NCBI GenBank assembly: GCA_018715445.1 | Contig: DVLP01000165.1 | Span: forward strand, 1-5,730 | DNA length: 5,730 nucleotides | DNA from: Candidatus Avipropionibacterium avicola | GTDB lineage: Bacteria > Actinomycetota > Actinomycetes > Propionibacteriales > Propionibacteriaceae | Reading direction: 5' to 3' | Shown: positions 4,898 to 5,730 of the stretch, piece after piece | Layout: each line of letters starts with the position of its first letter | Position numbering within the stretch: position 1 is the first letter of the stretch | Made by a program: the position numbers and the translations under genes | Notes under the pieces: generated by a model | The model's input: the letters and a program-made list of their open reading frames with translations, nothing else | What the model was told of the DNA's origin: nothing | Databases searched by the model: none

Positions 4898-5668
4898 ATG
4901 ACGACCGTCGTGCCGCCAGAAGCCGAGCAGGAGACCGGACCGGGTACGGTCGCGGCCAGTGCCTTCAACCTCACGAAGGTGTACGGCTCCGGGCGCACCG
5001 AGGTCCGTGCCCTGGACCAGGTCTCGATCAACTTCCACCGCGGGACCTTCACCGCCATCATGGGCCAGTCCGGCTCCGGCAAGTCGACCCTGATGCACTG
5101 CCTCGCCGGCCTGGACCGGATCACCTCCGGCCGGGTCTTCCTCGGCGGGGTGGAGATGAGTGGGCTCTCCGACCGTCAGCTCACCCGGCTGCGCCGCGAC
5201 CGGATCGGCTTCGTCTTCCAGTCGTTCAACCTGCTGCCGACCCTGTCGGCCAAGGACAACATCCTGCTGCCCCTCGACCTGGCCGGCACCAAGCCGGACC
5301 GTGAGCACTTCGACTCGCTGGTCCAGTCGCTCGGTCTGGCCGACCGTCTCAACCACCGGCCCTCCGAGATGTCGGGTGGTCAGCAGCAGCGGGTGGCGAT
5401 CGCCCGCGCCCTGGTCACCAAGCCGGACATCCTGTTCGCCGACGAACCGACCGGTGCCCTGGACTCGCGGACCGGGCAGGCCCTGCTCGACTACCTGCGC
5501 CTCAGCTGCCATGAGGGCGGTCAGACCATCGTGATGGTGACCCACGACCCGATCGCGGCCTCGTACGCCGATCGGGCGGTGGTGTTGTCGGACGGCAAGA
5601 TCGTGCACGACCTGGAGAACCCCGACGCCGAGGGCGTCCTGGAGATCATCCGGGGACAGGTGGCCTGA
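4898..5668 (+). CDS. ABC transporter ATP-binding protein, MacB/LolD type
   Basis: This 256-residue cytoplasmic ATPase powers a MacB/LolD-type (type VII, mechanotransmission) ABC system. Such systems work with FtsX-like permeases on lipoproteins, peptides, antibiotics or envelope signals instead of classical import. The nucleotide-binding domain is complete: A-loop Tyr29 in KVYGSG, Walker A GQSGSGKST (56-64), Q-loop Gln108 in FVFQSFNLLPTLSAKDN, signature MSGGQQQRVAIARAL (158-172), Walker B ILFADEP (178-184) with catalytic Glu183, D-loop ALD (187-189) and H-loop His216 in VTHD. The FQSFNLLP stretch and ADEPTGALDS are typical of this subgroup. The first 20 residues are a non-conserved, Pro/Glu-rich extension. 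The start is fixed by GAGGAG five bases upstream. A permease frame begins 3 bases after the stop, so the two are almost certainly co-transcribed. The substrate is unknown. Adjacency to lnt does not make it a Lol system, since related ABC pairs are common in monoderm actinobacteria. Confidence 0.93.
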   Translation: MTTVVPPEAEQETGPGTVAASAFNLTKVYGSGRTEVRALDQVSINFHRGTFTAIMGQSGSGKSTLMHCLAGLDRITSGRVFLGGVEMSGLSDRQLTRLRRDRIGFVFQSFNLLPTLSAKDNILLPLDLAGTKPDREHFDSLVQSLGLADRLNHRPSEMSGGQQQRVAIARALVTKPDILFADEPTGALDSRTGQALLDYLRLSCHEGGQTIVMVTHDPIAASYADRAVVLSDGKIVHDLENPDAEGVLEIIRGQVA

Positions 5669-5671
5669 CCC

Positions 5672-5730
5672 GTGAAGCGCGCACTTGCCCAGATCAAACA
5701 TCACCCGTCCCGATTCGGTGCTCTGCTGCT
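5672..5730 (+). CDS. Presumed FtsX/MacB-like ABC permease, N-terminal fragment (runs off window)
   Basis: A GTG at 5672 follows the ATPase stop by 3 bases and opens a frame to the window end. It starts VKRALAQIKHHPSRFGALLL, a short basic amphipathic segment leading into a hydrophobic run. This is how FtsX-like permeases of actinobacterial MacB/LolD-type transporters usually begin, just before their first transmembrane helix. The tight spacing indicates translational coupling with the ATPase. Only 19 codons are visible, so the assignment rests on context and this N-terminal character. Confidence 0.72.
   Translation, partial: MKRALAQIKHHPSRFGALL

Noticed and set aside
144..5566. Frequent CGTAC-type sequences through the window
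   Set aside because: I found about 20 GTAC sites, close to the roughly 17 expected for a two-thirds GC composition. They mostly come from ordinary Ala-Tyr, Pro-Tyr and Arg-Thr codon pairs, so no special motif is needed.
3311..5704. A 797-codon open frame on the minus strand, antisense to lnt and the ABC ATPase
   Set aside because: It is opposite two proteins with full catalytic motifs. Its product is a low-complexity mix rich in Gln, Arg, Gly, His and Asp, typical of the antisense frame in GC-rich DNA, and it has no recognisable domain.
1..5730. CRISPR arrays, tRNA or rRNA genes, insertion sequences, attachment sites
   Set aside because: No spaced direct repeats, cloverleaf-like sequence, transposase motifs or flanking target duplications were seen on either strand.

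Overview
The window is GC-rich DNA, about two-thirds G+C by eye, with strong G/C bias at third codon positions. It uses GTG starts and has two genes whose starts lack a ribosome-binding site but carry a TANNNT-like hexamer just upstream, the layout of leaderless transcripts. Together these point to a high-GC actinobacterium. I cannot place the genus from this sequence.

Layout from left to right. (1) Positions 1-982 (+) hold the C-terminal part of a Kup-type potassium transporter, cut by the window edge. (2) Positions 1033-1347 (+) hold a small antibiotic-biosynthesis-monooxygenase (ABM) fold protein, probably read from its own leaderless promoter. (3) A minus-strand cluster converges on it. 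In transcription order it has a luciferase-like (NtaA/SnaA/DszA family) FMN-dependent monooxygenase that keeps only its C-terminal part (3162 down to 2347), a flavodoxin-fold NAD(P)H:FMN reductase (2347-1895) and a flavin-reductase-domain protein (1898-1377). Reading frames overlap by 1 and 4 bases, so this was built as one translationally coupled unit. (4) A 64-bp divergent gap (3163-3226) holds a long inverted repeat and a leaderless-type promoter for lnt. (5) Positions 3227-4795 (+) encode a full-length apolipoprotein N-acyltransferase (Lnt) with its Glu-Lys-Cys triad. (6) A 102-bp gap (4796-4897) has several GC-rich dyads, including a perfect 14-bp palindrome next to a candidate promoter. 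(7) Positions 4898-5668 (+) encode a MacB/LolD-type ABC ATPase, and the first codons of its presumed permease begin at 5672 and run off the window.

Functionally this is mostly ordinary housekeeping and transport: K+ uptake, lipoprotein maturation, and a two-gene ABC exporter or extractor. The accessory part is the minus-strand flavin-dependent monooxygenase cluster. In such two-component systems the reductases make reduced FMN for the oxygenase. Here the oxygenase has lost the N-terminal part of its TIM barrel while the frames and couplings downstream remain intact, which suggests a decaying system or one remodelled by deletion. The deletion edge coincides with the long inverted repeat upstream of lnt. 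I see no convincing sign of a wholly new system. The truncated cluster with its hairpin boundary and the palindromes before the ABC operon deserve the closest look.
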